Source: Nostoc sp. XA010 (GTDB lineage: Bacteria; Cyanobacteriota; Cyanobacteriia; Cyanobacteriales; Nostocaceae). Taken from it: a stretch of DNA of 64,000 bases. Each line of letters starts with the position of its first letter. Positions within the stretch are counted from its first letter, which is position 1. Location: NCBI RefSeq assembly GCF_020829625.1, contig NZ_JAIVFX010000016.1, forward strand, positions 62,001 through 126,000, written 5' to 3'. The translations under genes and the position numbers were made by a program. A model generated the notes under the pieces. The model was not told the origin of the DNA and did not search any database. It saw only the letters and a list, made by a program, of their open reading frames with translations. Positions 9,099-17,604 of this stretch are shown here, piece after piece.

Positions 9099-10092
9099 CA
9101 GCCTAAAATTGTAGATACACTTTAGTTTTCGTGCCAAGGTTGTTTTGCCTCTGATACTAAAATTGAAAACGACCAAAATCTACTGTAATATAGATGAAAA
9201 TGGTTCTAAATCAAGGCTTTTGAGCATTAAATCCGCGCTGACGAACAATGTTTTTGCAGTCGTGACGAAAGTCGTAAAGCACTTCTGCTTGAAGTTTATT
9301 CTTGAGGCTAACTTTTTCAAGAGAAAACGTATTATTAGAAACTAAGCATTAAAAAGTTAAATGTCTTACTTAGGTTTGTGATTGTAGAGCAACCCTTAGT
9401 CTTGGGATTGGGTAAGATTATCACTTGCACAATAAGAATGGTAAAGCTCCGACTAAGGATGAGTTAGCTGGTAATTGCCGCCCTGATGGTGTGTGGTGAG
9501 ATGCAACGGGCAACCAAATCAGCAGAAGGGAATTTCTTCATAATTACTGGAGACGGTTTCTAATGTTGTGTGGGGCTAAATAGTCACTCTGCACAATTTG
9601 AAGTGATAAATTCAAGAACTTGCAGCGAAATTCTTGATTGGTAGTACATACCTGCAAAATAGCTCTTTTCTGCTAGATGGTAGATAACAAGTAAGTAACC
9701 ACTAAAATTCAGATTACTATAATTTTCAAAAAAAGTTAGCATAAATATATAAACTTCATGATAAATCAGTAAAGTAAACATGAAAACTAATTAATATTAT
9801 TTTTCAGTATTTATTTGCTCAGATGTCCGGGAAGGCTGAGAATGTACAGTTAAAGATAATTTTGTATGTATATAGTAGTTTTCAGTTGAGTAGGTACTGA
9901 ACCCCACCTCCAAGCCAGAAAGGGGGCTAATATGTACCTCATGTGCTTAGAAAACACTGTATTAAATTACACTTATAAATGAGTGAATCATTTTATAATA
10001 GCAATTTTTCTGAAAATCTCAAGTTTTAAAAGTCACAAGTATAAGTAGAAAATTATCCGTAATCGCATTCATGCATAAGGTATATTTAGCAA
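9099..10092. other. Gene-poor interval
   Basis: About 1 kb with no convincing intact gene. It contains the decayed frame at 9416-9583. Short frames elsewhere in it lack ribosome sites and protein-like composition. Confidence 0.5.
9416..9583 (+). pseudogene. Degraded reading-frame remnant
   Basis: One frame reads as plausible protein (YHLHNKNGKAPTKDELAGN, then RPDGVW), hits an in-frame TGA, and continues plausibly (DATGNQISRREFLHNYW) to a TAG. There is no start codon or upstream continuation. It looks like the 3' part of a decayed gene; I cannot name the family. Confidence 0.3.
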
Positions 10093-10121
10093 AAAGACGC
10101 AAAGAATTTCTTTGCGTCTTT
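10093..10121 (-). terminator. Intrinsic terminator of the 10172-10660 gene
   Basis: A perfect 14-bp stem (arms 10093-10106 and 10108-10121) is followed on the minus strand by TTTTT. It lies about 50 bases after the stop codon of the minus-strand membrane-protein gene, the expected place and orientation. Confidence 0.75.
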
Positions 10122-10171
10122 GGCGTGAGATTTAGAACTAGATATTCTCACTGTTATAATTCTCCATCTAC

Positions 10172-10660
10172 TTAAACTTGCTCCCGCCAGCACCAGCTTA
10201 AAAGCGTACCACCTGCCACCAGCTTAACTATTTCCAGTACCCAATAACTGCCGTGCAGTACATTCATTGTCGATGGAATAGCAGCAGCTTCAAATAGGTT
10301 GAGTTGAACTCCTATGGCGCACATCTGCGGAGTTAAGAAATAGGTGTCAAGCACAGCTATAGTTAGCAGCAGCACAGATAAAACAATACTGCCAATACTC
10401 CAGTGATATCGGGTTTTGCTCAAAGCTAGTGCCCCAGTCAGGACTATAGCAGCAGATAATAATTCCATCCGATTGAAGTTCCAAAAAATCGTATAGCCTG
10501 CTGTCGTAAAACCAGCTTGGCTCATCATGCCAGAAAGATAAAGGCTAGGCATAATTACCCAGTCTAAAACTAAGCTAGCACTGAGCCAAAAGCCCAGAGT
10601 TAATATGATCGCGGTTTGCCAAATTGGCCGTTTGAATTCAAAGTTAGAAATAGCAGTCAT
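10172..10660 (-). CDS. Four-helix integral membrane protein of unknown function
   Basis: 162 residues with about four hydrophobic segments (near residues 15-35, 55-75, 82-103 and 135-155), separated by short loops. The first reads AIILTLGFWLSASLVLDW. It resembles DUF4149-like membrane proteins in size and in the motif of a hydrophobic helix running into W-x-MPSLY, but I cannot assign it firmly. I chose the ATG at 10660; an upstream frame to 10726 only adds a Lys-rich leader. It is a single-gene unit closed by the terminator at 10093-10121. Confidence 0.7.
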   Translation of the reverse strand: MTAISNFEFKRPIWQTAIILTLGFWLSASLVLDWVIMPSLYLSGMMSQAGFTTAGYTIFWNFNRMELLSAAIVLTGALALSKTRYHWSIGSIVLSVLLLTIAVLDTYFLTPQMCAIGVQLNLFEAAAIPSTMNVLHGSYWVLEIVKLVAGGTLLSWCWREQV

Positions 10661-11052
10661 AAAATAATTGCGTATGTTGTATTTCTTAGTTTGTAACTTT
10701 ACTAGCAGTTTGACAAGAAATATCAACTAACCTTTACAAAGCGATCGTTCTTAATTATTAACTCAATCCACCCAAGATTTTTTAAACTTAGTTAAGAACT
10801 ATTAAGATATTTTAAAAAGTAATTTACATAAATTTTGTCTGTTAGAAATACTGAATTTTTTATATCAAAAGTAACTAAGCGATCGCGGCAACTGGAATGA
10901 TGAATGATAGGTTTAAGTTTAAATTGATACAAAGACAGATTGCCAAAATCCTTAATTTGTTACAGCCTTCTCTTTCTGAAGCATCCTCTGTGGATTCAGT
11001 AAGTCGGCGAGAAAATTTCAATATATGTAAACTCAATTGTTTTAAAAACCCC
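10661..11052. other. Gene-free AT-rich interval
   Basis: Nothing recognisable as coding; it presumably carries the promoter of the membrane-protein gene. Confidence 0.45.
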
Positions 11053-11143
11053 GGCGTTGCATAAATGCGGGATGAATTGGCGGTTGAAACCGTTGAAAAT
11101 TAGTTCCAAATTGGGCGAAATCATCCCCTGATTAAGCAACGCC
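11053..11143. mobile_element. 91-bp MITE with 23-bp terminal inverted repeats
   Basis: Left end GGCGTTGCATAAATGCGGG continuing to ATGA (11053-11075) and right end 11121-11143 are imperfect inverted copies sharing GGCGTTGC and GGATGA. The flanks look like a target-site duplication: GTTTTAAAAACCCC before and GTTTTAAACCCC after. A third copy of the end sequence, in right-end orientation, lies at 11393-11415. No transposase is encoded, so mobilisation must come from elsewhere. Confidence 0.65.
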
Positions 11144-11392
11144 GTTTTAAACCCCTAAATTTATTTATGGGGTTTACCAACTGAGTCTCCAGCATAGCTG
11201 CCTGCTGCCTTCTCATGTTGGTTTTCAAAAGTTTGTGGTTTACTCAACATTGTCTGTTTTATACGCAGACATGAGTAATAGCAAGTTGTCTTTGATCGTA
11301 TTATTTGCTCAAAAGCCAGTCGGAGTTGTAGAACAGTGGGATGAATTGGGGCAAGCAGGGGAATCAGGGGCAGAATTTTGGAAGTTGCTATA

Positions 11393-11415
11393 TCATTTCG
11401 CAACTATGCAACGCC
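11393..11415. repeat. Isolated copy of the MITE terminal repeat
   Basis: Its last 11 bases, TATGCAACGCC, are the exact inverse of the left MITE end at 11053-11063, and 19 of 23 positions match overall. The 11053-11415 interval may be an older, larger element (about 363 bp) whose interior is decayed. Confidence 0.55.
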
Positions 11416-12621
11416 AGCTAGCCTAGTAGAGATTTTGATTCTAAAGAAGATTAATTTTGGAAATATTGTATAATGTCACGTTCAAATAAGCCAATCCCAT
11501 CTTCTGTATAAAATATCTATCTTTAGACATAGTTTTTTAAAAATATATTGTTATCCAGTACACTTCGCATGGTGGATTGACTTAAATTCATTAACATATG
11601 TTATGATTTTCATTATTCTAATGTTATGATTTGTGTTGTAATTTTAATTTATCATCTGGTAAATTATTTGCTAAATTAAGCTAAAGTAGTTTAATTGAGA
11701 ACTTTAAAGACAATTCAAGCGAACTTAGAAGTTTTTAACAGACAACCGTTCCTTAAATAAAGTTAAAGTTTTGTTACTATTAACTCAGATATTTTTTAAT
11801 TCTGAATTTTTAGGAGTTACCGAGGTAGGTATGCTGAATACTGAGCAGTAACTTGATTGAATGAAAAAAGAATTTTACTACCATTCTGAATAGAGTGTAG
11901 TGAGTCATGCTATCTGAGAATTAATCATGCCTGGAATCTCAAATGTCAGCCTGGAGATAGACAATATGAATAGTTTACTAGGATAGTAATTTTGCAAAGT
12001 CTAATGATTGGAAAGTTGCTAGAGACAAACATAGTGGAGTTAATAAAAATTCAAATAAACTTCCTAAAAGTCCACTGTTATTCTGAAGCAAATAGAATAT
12101 AGCGAGTTTAGCGATATAAGGTTTGATAGTAATGCTAAAAAACAGCGAACTAACGATTAATCAGGGTTCTAATCTCAAATTTAAGCTTGGGGATCAACGA
12201 TACGATAAGTTTTCTAGGCTAGGATTTTTGCGGAATCGTACAGTTGGAAAGCCACTAAAAATTAAACAAACATAGTGGAATAAATGTCAATTAAGATAAA
12301 TTTTCCTCTCAGTAAAGTCAATAATCCCGAAAGAAAGAATGCAAGTATTATGGCAAAATCTTGCTAGTGGGACTAGTTGACTAGTTTAGAGGTTATCTTA
12401 AATTAGAGACTAGCATACCTACAGAATTTACTCCAATGAATGGTGTTGTTTAATAACATTGCCAGTCATAAATTTAAGTAAGCTTTTTTCTTGAAAGCTC
12501 ATTTAATGATCTCTTTAATCTCAAACGATAAAGAGCAGTATCTCCTGCTGGCACACATTAGGGTAAATCGGAATTATTACCGAAATCTCACAATTTTTTA
12601 ATTGGAATAAGGTCAAGACAC
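11416..12621. promoter_or_regulatory. Long non-coding region upstream of mysA
   Basis: About 1.2 kb without a gene precedes the mycosporine cluster. It holds the tandem duplication at 11883-12320. The stretch nearest mysA (12321-12621) ends in AATAAGGTCAAGACAC before the ATG, with a weak AAGG ribosome site. I could not place a -10/-35 pair or a known operator with confidence. Confidence 0.45.
11883..12320. repeat. Diverged tandem duplication in the mysA upstream region
   Basis: Copy 1 (about 11883-12072) and copy 2 (about 12078-12320) align through a series of shared blocks: ATTCTGAA, ATTAATCA, AATCTCAAAT, AGTTT-CTAGG, TTTTGC, TTGGAAAG, and an exact AAACATAGTGGA. Copy 2 carries small insertions. 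No coding frame runs through it. It ends about 300 bases before mysA, so it may contain duplicated regulatory sequence or an untranslated leader. Confidence 0.65.
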
Positions 12622-13851
12622 ATGAATAAAGTTCAAGCATCATTTGAAGCTACAGAATCTGCATTTCACGTCCAAGGTTATGAAAAAATCGATTTTAGTC
12701 TTGTCTATGTGAACGGTGCATTTGATATTGAAAACAGAGAAATAGCAGATAGCTATGCAAAATTTGGTCGCTGTCTGACTGTAATTGATGCTAATGTCCA
12801 TGAACTTTATGGCGATCAGATCAGGTCGTATTTTAGACACTATGACATTGAACTGACAGTGTTTCCGATCATGATTACAGAGCCAGCTAAAACCCTTGCA
12901 ACGTTTGAAAAAATTGTTGACGCTTTTTCGGATTTTGGCTTAGTTCGTAAAGAACCAGTCTTAGTTGTCGGTGGTGGTTTAGTTACTGATGTGGCTGGGT
13001 TCGCTTGTGCTTCTTACCGCCGCAAGAGCAACTATATCCGCATTCCTACCACGTTAATTGGTTTGATTGATGCAGGTGTAGCGATTAAGGTAGCAGTTAA
13101 TCATCGCAAGTTGAAAAATCGCTTGGGAGCATATCATGCACCTTTGAAAGTGATCCTGGATTTCTCATTTTTGAAAACCTTGCCAACGTCTCAAGTTCGT
13201 AATGGGATGGCAGAGTTGGTGAAAATTGCTGTAGTTTCTAACTCCGAAGTCTTTGAACTGCTATACCAATATGGCGAAGAACTGCTTTCCACTCACTTTG
13301 GACATGTGAATGCTACACCGGAAATTAAAGAGATTGCCCATAAAGTCAACTATGAGGCAATCAAAACCATGTTGGAGTTAGAGACTCCTAACTTGCATGA
13401 AATAGACCTCGATCGCGTCATCGCCTACGGTCACACTTGGAGTCCTACCCTAGAATTAGCACCTCAGATACCCCTATATCATGGTCATGCGGTCAATATA
13501 GATATGGCTTTGTCTGCAACCATTGCAGCACAACGGGGCTATATTCCAACAGGAGAGCGCGATCGCATCCTAGACTTGATGAGTCGTATAGGTTTATCAC
13601 TCGATCATCCTCTACTAGATGGGGATTTGCTCTGGGATGCTACCCAGTCTATAAGCTTGACACGAGATGGCAAACTACGTGCAGCCATGCCTTGTCCGAT
13701 TGGTGAGTGCTTCTTTGCCAATGATCTGACTCGTGAAGAACTTGATGCTGCTTTAGTTGAACACAAACGTCTTTGTGCTAAATACCCTCGTGGCGGAAAA
13801 GGTGTTGACGCATACATTGAAAGTCAAGAAGCCAAGCTAGTAGGGGTGTGA
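12622..13851 (+). CDS. mysA: Demethyl-4-deoxygadusol synthase
   Basis: A 409-residue sugar-phosphate cyclase of the dehydroquinate-synthase superfamily, in the branch that turns sedoheptulose 7-phosphate (or a shikimate-pathway intermediate) into demethyl-4-deoxygadusol, the core of mycosporines. Visible features: the NAD-binding glycine stretch VLVVGGGLVTDVAGF, the IRIPTTLIGLIDAG segment, and the metal ligands Glu198 (GMAELVKIA), His271 (YGHTW) and His287 (HGHAVNIDM). Length is normal for the family. It is the first gene of the operon; mysB starts four bases after its stop, which makes the assignment secure against plain aroB. Confidence 0.95.
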   Translation: MNKVQASFEATESAFHVQGYEKIDFSLVYVNGAFDIENREIADSYAKFGRCLTVIDANVHELYGDQIRSYFRHYDIELTVFPIMITEPAKTLATFEKIVDAFSDFGLVRKEPVLVVGGGLVTDVAGFACASYRRKSNYIRIPTTLIGLIDAGVAIKVAVNHRKLKNRLGAYHAPLKVILDFSFLKTLPTSQVRNGMAELVKIAVVSNSEVFELLYQYGEELLSTHFGHVNATPEIKEIAHKVNYEAIKTMLELETPNLHEIDLDRVIAYGHTWSPTLELAPQIPLYHGHAVNIDMALSATIAAQRGYIPTGERDRILDLMSRIGLSLDHPLLDGDLLWDATQSISLTRDGKLRAAMPCPIGECFFANDLTREELDAALVEHKRLCAKYPRGGKGVDAYIESQEAKLVGV

Positions 13852-13855
13852 AAAT

Positions 13856-14689
13856 ATGACGAGTGTTTTAGGACGAGAAACAGCTAGGCCGATAACGCCA
13901 CATAGCATCTTAGTAGCCCAGCTACAGCAAACTCTCAAATTAGCACAAGAGAACAACATTTCCGTAGAGATATTAGATTCTTTGCGGCAGGGAGTTCAAT
14001 TAGCGGCGGGTTTAGATCCCTACTTGGATGATTACACCACCCCGGAATCGAGCGCATTGACAGCATTGGCGCAAAAAACAAGCATTGAAGACTGGAGCAA
14101 GCGCTTCAGTGATGGTGAAACAGTGCGTCAACTAGAGCAGGAGATGCTCTCAGGACATCTTGAAGGACAGACATTGAAAATGTTTGTTCATATCACCAAG
14201 GCAAAGCGCATTCTAGAAGTAGGAATGTTCACAGGCTATTCAGCCTTAGCAATGGCAGAAGCATTACCAAGTGATGGGCAACTTATAGGTTGCGAAGTAG
14301 ATCCCTATGTTGCTGAATTTGCTGTTCGTTGCTTTAGTGAGTCTCCCCACGGCGACAAAATCGTTGTGGAAGTAGCACCAGCTCTAGAGACACTCTACAA
14401 GCTGGCTGCGAGAAAAGAAGTATTTGATCTGATCTTCATTGATGCAGATAAAAAAGAGTATGTAAAGTACTTCCAGACCATTTTGGATAGTAACTTACTG
14501 ACTCCCGACGGCTTAATCTGTGTGGATAATACTTTGTTGCAGGGACAAGTTTACCTACCACCCGAACAACGTACTGCCAACGGTGAAGCGATCGCTCAGT
14601 TCAACCGTATTGTCGCCGCCGATCCTCGTGTAGAGCAAGTTCTCTTGCCCATCCGAGATGGTATAACCTTGATTAGACGGGTTGTGTAA
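13856..14689 (+). CDS. mysB: O-methyltransferase making 4-deoxygadusol
   Basis: A 277-residue class I, SAM-dependent O-methyltransferase of the catechol-OMT type. Motif I is ILEVGMFTGYSALAMAEALP (residues 119-138); the later DLIFIDADKKEY holds the metal-binding Asp residues of this family. MysB methylates demethyl-4-deoxygadusol to 4-deoxygadusol. The N-terminal 100 residues are the helical region typical of MysB. It follows mysA after four bases and is clearly co-transcribed with it. A structured 94-base element lies between its stop and mysD. Confidence 0.94.
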   Translation: MTSVLGRETARPITPHSILVAQLQQTLKLAQENNISVEILDSLRQGVQLAAGLDPYLDDYTTPESSALTALAQKTSIEDWSKRFSDGETVRQLEQEMLSGHLEGQTLKMFVHITKAKRILEVGMFTGYSALAMAEALPSDGQLIGCEVDPYVAEFAVRCFSESPHGDKIVVEVAPALETLYKLAARKEVFDLIFIDADKKEYVKYFQTILDSNLLTPDGLICVDNTLLQGQVYLPPEQRTANGEAIAQFNRIVAADPRVEQVLLPIRDGITLIRRVV

Positions 14690-14700
14690 TCGAGAGATAA

Positions 14701-14794
14701 GGGAGATGAGCAGAGAAGTCTAAGCCAAGGCTTAGACTTCAAAGGGATGAAGAAGATAAGAAGGAATAATTTTTCGCTTGCTTCCTCATCTCCC
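14701..14794 (+). promoter_or_regulatory. Nested hairpin between mysB and mysD
   Basis: An outer stem pairs GGGAGATGAG (14701-14710) with CTCATCTCCC (14785-14794). Inside it, 14715-14740 is a perfect 26-base palindrome (GAAGTCTAAGCC and its complement). No T-run follows either stem. It could be an mRNA-processing or stability element, or a partial terminator that sets different levels for mysAB and the downstream ligase genes. Confidence 0.55.
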
Positions 14795-14869
14795 CTCAAG
14801 CTATTTTTTGTAATCGCAGTTGTTATACAAAATACAACAGTACTTAAGAAGAACTTAAGAAGATGAATC

Positions 14870-15898
14870 ATGCCAGTACTTCGTATCCTTCATTTAGTTG
14901 GATCTGCATACAATGATTTTTACTGTCAGTTGTCACGCAATTACGCCCAAAGCTGTCTGGTAGCTACGGCAAATCCATCGCTTTATGACTTTTTAATTGC
15001 ATACATAACACTTGATGGCCAGTGGCGATTTCCTTCCTCTCTCAGTCCAGAAGATATTGCTGTCGCTAAACCGATGTCTCTATCAGATGCCATACAGTTT
15101 ATAACAGCGCAAAACATTGACCTGATGTTGCCACAAATGTTTTGTCTCCCTGGAATGACTGACTACCGGGCACTATTCGACTTGCTTAAGATCCCTTATA
15201 TAGGGAATACTCCAGATGTCATGGCAATCACAGCCCACAAAGCCAGAACCAAAGCAATTGTCGCAGCAGCAGGGGTCAAAGTGCCTTCTGGAGAACTGCT
15301 CCGCCAAGGAGACGTTCCGACAATTATACCTCCAGCAGTCATCAAACCCGCAAATGCCGACAACTCTTTAGGGGTGTCCTTAGTCAAAGAAAAGAGTGAG
15401 TATGACGCTGCTTTGAAGAAAGCATTTGAATTTGCAGATGAGGTAATCGTAGAAACATTCATTGAAGCCGGTCGAGAAGTCAGATGCGGCGCTATTGTCA
15501 AAGATGGGGAGCTAATCGGTTTACCCCTTGAAGAGTATCAGATAGACCCGCAAACCAGACCCATCCGCAGCTATACTGACAAATTCAAAATACCAATCGA
15601 GGGTGATTTGGATTCAACTGCTAAAAATTATGTCCCAGGTTGGATTGTAGATATTAATGACCCGATCACCCAAAAGGTTCAGCAAGAAGTTAAGAAGTGT
15701 CATTTGGCTTTGGGCTGTCGCCATTATAGTTTATTTGACTTCCGGATCGACCCACAGGGACAACCTTGGTTTTTAGAAGCCGGGTTGTTTTGTATTTTTG
15801 ACCATAACGCGGTGATTGCCTGTACGGCAAACGCAGCAGGAATTCCTTTAAATGAGTTATTTATGACGGCAATCAATGAAGCATTGAGCGTGGTCTAA
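14870..15898 (+). CDS. mysD: D-Ala-D-Ala ligase-like mycosporine ligase
   Basis: A 342-residue ATP-grasp enzyme of the D-alanine-D-alanine ligase family. The ATP-grasp features are visible: AITAHKARTKAIVAAAGVKV, the lysine strand PPAVIKPANADNSLGVSLV, the acidic VIVETFIEAGREVRCG, and the C-terminal magnesium site region FDFRIDPQGQPWFLEAG. MysD attaches a second amino acid to a mycosporine to give an imine-type mycosporine-like amino acid. It has the short N-terminal domain typical of MysD rather than of housekeeping Ddl. Here it precedes the two ATP-grasp mysC-type genes instead of following mysC, which is unlike the usual A-B-C-D order. Confidence 0.9.
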   Translation: MPVLRILHLVGSAYNDFYCQLSRNYAQSCLVATANPSLYDFLIAYITLDGQWRFPSSLSPEDIAVAKPMSLSDAIQFITAQNIDLMLPQMFCLPGMTDYRALFDLLKIPYIGNTPDVMAITAHKARTKAIVAAAGVKVPSGELLRQGDVPTIIPPAVIKPANADNSLGVSLVKEKSEYDAALKKAFEFADEVIVETFIEAGREVRCGAIVKDGELIGLPLEEYQIDPQTRPIRSYTDKFKIPIEGDLDSTAKNYVPGWIVDINDPITQKVQQEVKKCHLALGCRHYSLFDFRIDPQGQPWFLEAGLFCIFDHNAVIACTANAAGIPLNELFMTAINEALSVV

Positions 15899-16097
15899 TG
15901 TCCGGTCACCTTTTTAGCTTTCTTCTGACTTGGAATAGCACAAGGTATTCGCTAGCGATAAGTAATAGAACTCTAATGTACATGCTTGCTCAAAATAGAG
16001 CGATCGCCTGAAAATTTAATGACTTCAAGTGCGTGTGCAACACCTATTTGTACTCCCCACCAGCCAAAGGTTCCACTATCATTTCACAATTACAACT

Positions 16098-17477
16098 ATG
16101 AGGGAGCAGATTTTTGCCATATTCCAAAATTTGGGTACTCTTGCATTACTGGCGATCGCATTTCCCTTTAACTGCACCCTCGTACTTGCATCGCTGCTGT
16201 GGAATTTTTTCAGCCGATCAGATGCTAATCTTGTGGTTTTGAACGAGAATCCTAAAAATATTTTGATCGGTGGTGGTAGAATGACCAAAACCCTTCAGCT
16301 AGCGCGATCGTTTCACGCTGCTGGGCATCGAGTCATTTTATTTGATCTTGACAAATACTGGTTTAGTGGTTATCGATTTTCTAACTCTGTGGCTGGCTTT
16401 TACACAGTTCCTGACTCGCAAGAAGACTTAGAAGGCTATACTCAAGCCGTGCGTGCGATCGCCAAAAAAGAAAACATAGATTTTTTTGTCCCGGTAGGTA
16501 TTTTTGCTGCCAGCTACTTTGACTCCGAGCGCAAACCAGTGTTATCAGGGTGTTGCGAGAGTTTCCACTTCGGCGCTGATACCATGAGTATGCTGGATAA
16601 CAAGTTTACCTTTGCAGAAATTGCCCGCTCACTCTCGCTATCTGTCCCGAAAACCTTCTTAATTACAGATTCCGAACAAGTTCTTAAATTCGACTTTGCC
16701 AACGAAAAGCGCAAGTACATTCTCAAAAGTATTGTCTATGACTCTGTTTTACGCTTGGATTTGACCAAGCTACCAATGGAGTCTCATGAAAAAATGGCGC
16801 TTCATGTTAAAAGTAAGCCAATTAGTAAAGATAACCCTTGGATATTGCAAGAGTTTATTCCCGGTACAGAATACTGTACTCACGATACAGTGAGAAATGG
16901 TGCATTAACGGTACATTGCTGCTGTGAATCATCTGCTTTTCAAGTCAATTACGAAAACTTTGAACACCCAGAAATTAAAGAGTGGGTGAGTCATTTTGTC
17001 AAAGAACTACAACTGACTGGACAACTTTGTTTTGACTTCATTCAGGCGGAAGATGGGGCGATTTATGCGATCGAGTGCAACGCTCGCGCTCACTCTGCAA
17101 TTACAATGTATTACAACCATCCTGGTTTAGCAGATGCCTATCTTAATAAAGAGCCTCCGGCTGAACCTCTGCAACCCCTGAGTGATAGTAAGCCTACTTA
17201 TTGGCTTTATCATGAACTTTGGAGACTTAATGAAATTAGATCGTTAAAGCAGTTACAAAAGTGGTTTAAAAATATTTGGCGAGGAAAGGATGCAATCTTT
17301 GAAGTTAACGACCCACTACCGTTCTTAATGGTACATCATTGGCACATTCCTTTGCTATTACTCGATAGTTTGCGCTCCTTACGAACTTGGGTGAGGATTG
17401 ATTTCAACATCGGCAAACTCATACAGTTTGGAGAAGACGTAAAATATAAAACCTCTACCTCTGCAACCCCTAAGTGA
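16098..17477 (+). CDS. mysC: ATP-grasp mycosporine synthase, first copy
   Basis: An ATP-grasp ligase that joins an amino acid (glycine in the classic enzyme) to 4-deoxygadusol. It has an N-terminal hydrophobic segment (LGTLALLAIAFPFNCTLVLA), then KNILIGGGRMTKTLQLARSFHAAGH, the grasp lysine strand KYILKSIVYD, and the metal site LCFDFIQAEDGAIYAIECNARAH. The ATG at 16098 is chosen because it aligns with the second copy and both share the upstream sequence TCACAATT-x-AACT; a GTG at 16029 is the alternative. The last residues (about STSATPK) are encoded by a piece of duplicated mysC DNA out of frame, so the native C-terminus was altered. Confidence 0.9.
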   Translation: MREQIFAIFQNLGTLALLAIAFPFNCTLVLASLLWNFFSRSDANLVVLNENPKNILIGGGRMTKTLQLARSFHAAGHRVILFDLDKYWFSGYRFSNSVAGFYTVPDSQEDLEGYTQAVRAIAKKENIDFFVPVGIFAASYFDSERKPVLSGCCESFHFGADTMSMLDNKFTFAEIARSLSLSVPKTFLITDSEQVLKFDFANEKRKYILKSIVYDSVLRLDLTKLPMESHEKMALHVKSKPISKDNPWILQEFIPGTEYCTHDTVRNGALTVHCCCESSAFQVNYENFEHPEIKEWVSHFVKELQLTGQLCFDFIQAEDGAIYAIECNARAHSAITMYYNHPGLADAYLNKEPPAEPLQPLSDSKPTYWLYHELWRLNEIRSLKQLQKWFKNIWRGKDAIFEVNDPLPFLMVHHWHIPLLLLDSLRSLRTWVRIDFNIGKLIQFGEDVKYKTSTSATPK

Positions 17478-17586
17478 TAGTAAGTCTAGTTATTGGCTTT
17501 AACACGAATAGAGACTTAATCAAATTAGATCGTTAAAGCAGTTGCAATTGTTTAAAAATATTTGACGAGGAAAGGATGCAATTTTG
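17458..17586 (+). pseudogene. Remnant of an extra mysC copy between the two mysC genes
   Basis: This stretch aligns with mysC positions 17166-17303: shared blocks include CCTCTGCAACCCC, GTGATAGTAAG, ATTAGATCGTTAAAGCAG, TTTAAAAATATTTG and CGAGGAAAGGATGCAAT. It has small deletions and several stop codons. It is best read as what was left after recombination removed most of a third, tandem mysC gene. Its left end overlaps the 3' end of the first mysC. Confidence 0.8.
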
Positions 17587-17604
17587 GATGTCACAATTCT
17601 AACT

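Noticed and set aside
9145..9345. 66-residue frame
   Set aside because: Lys/Phe-rich product typical of AT-rich non-coding DNA, with no ribosome site.
11161..11426. Short frames on both strands inside the possible old element
   Set aside because: No ribosome sites, and they overlap each other between repeat ends. The minus-strand 29-residue end (from 11250) is protein-like but too weak to call.
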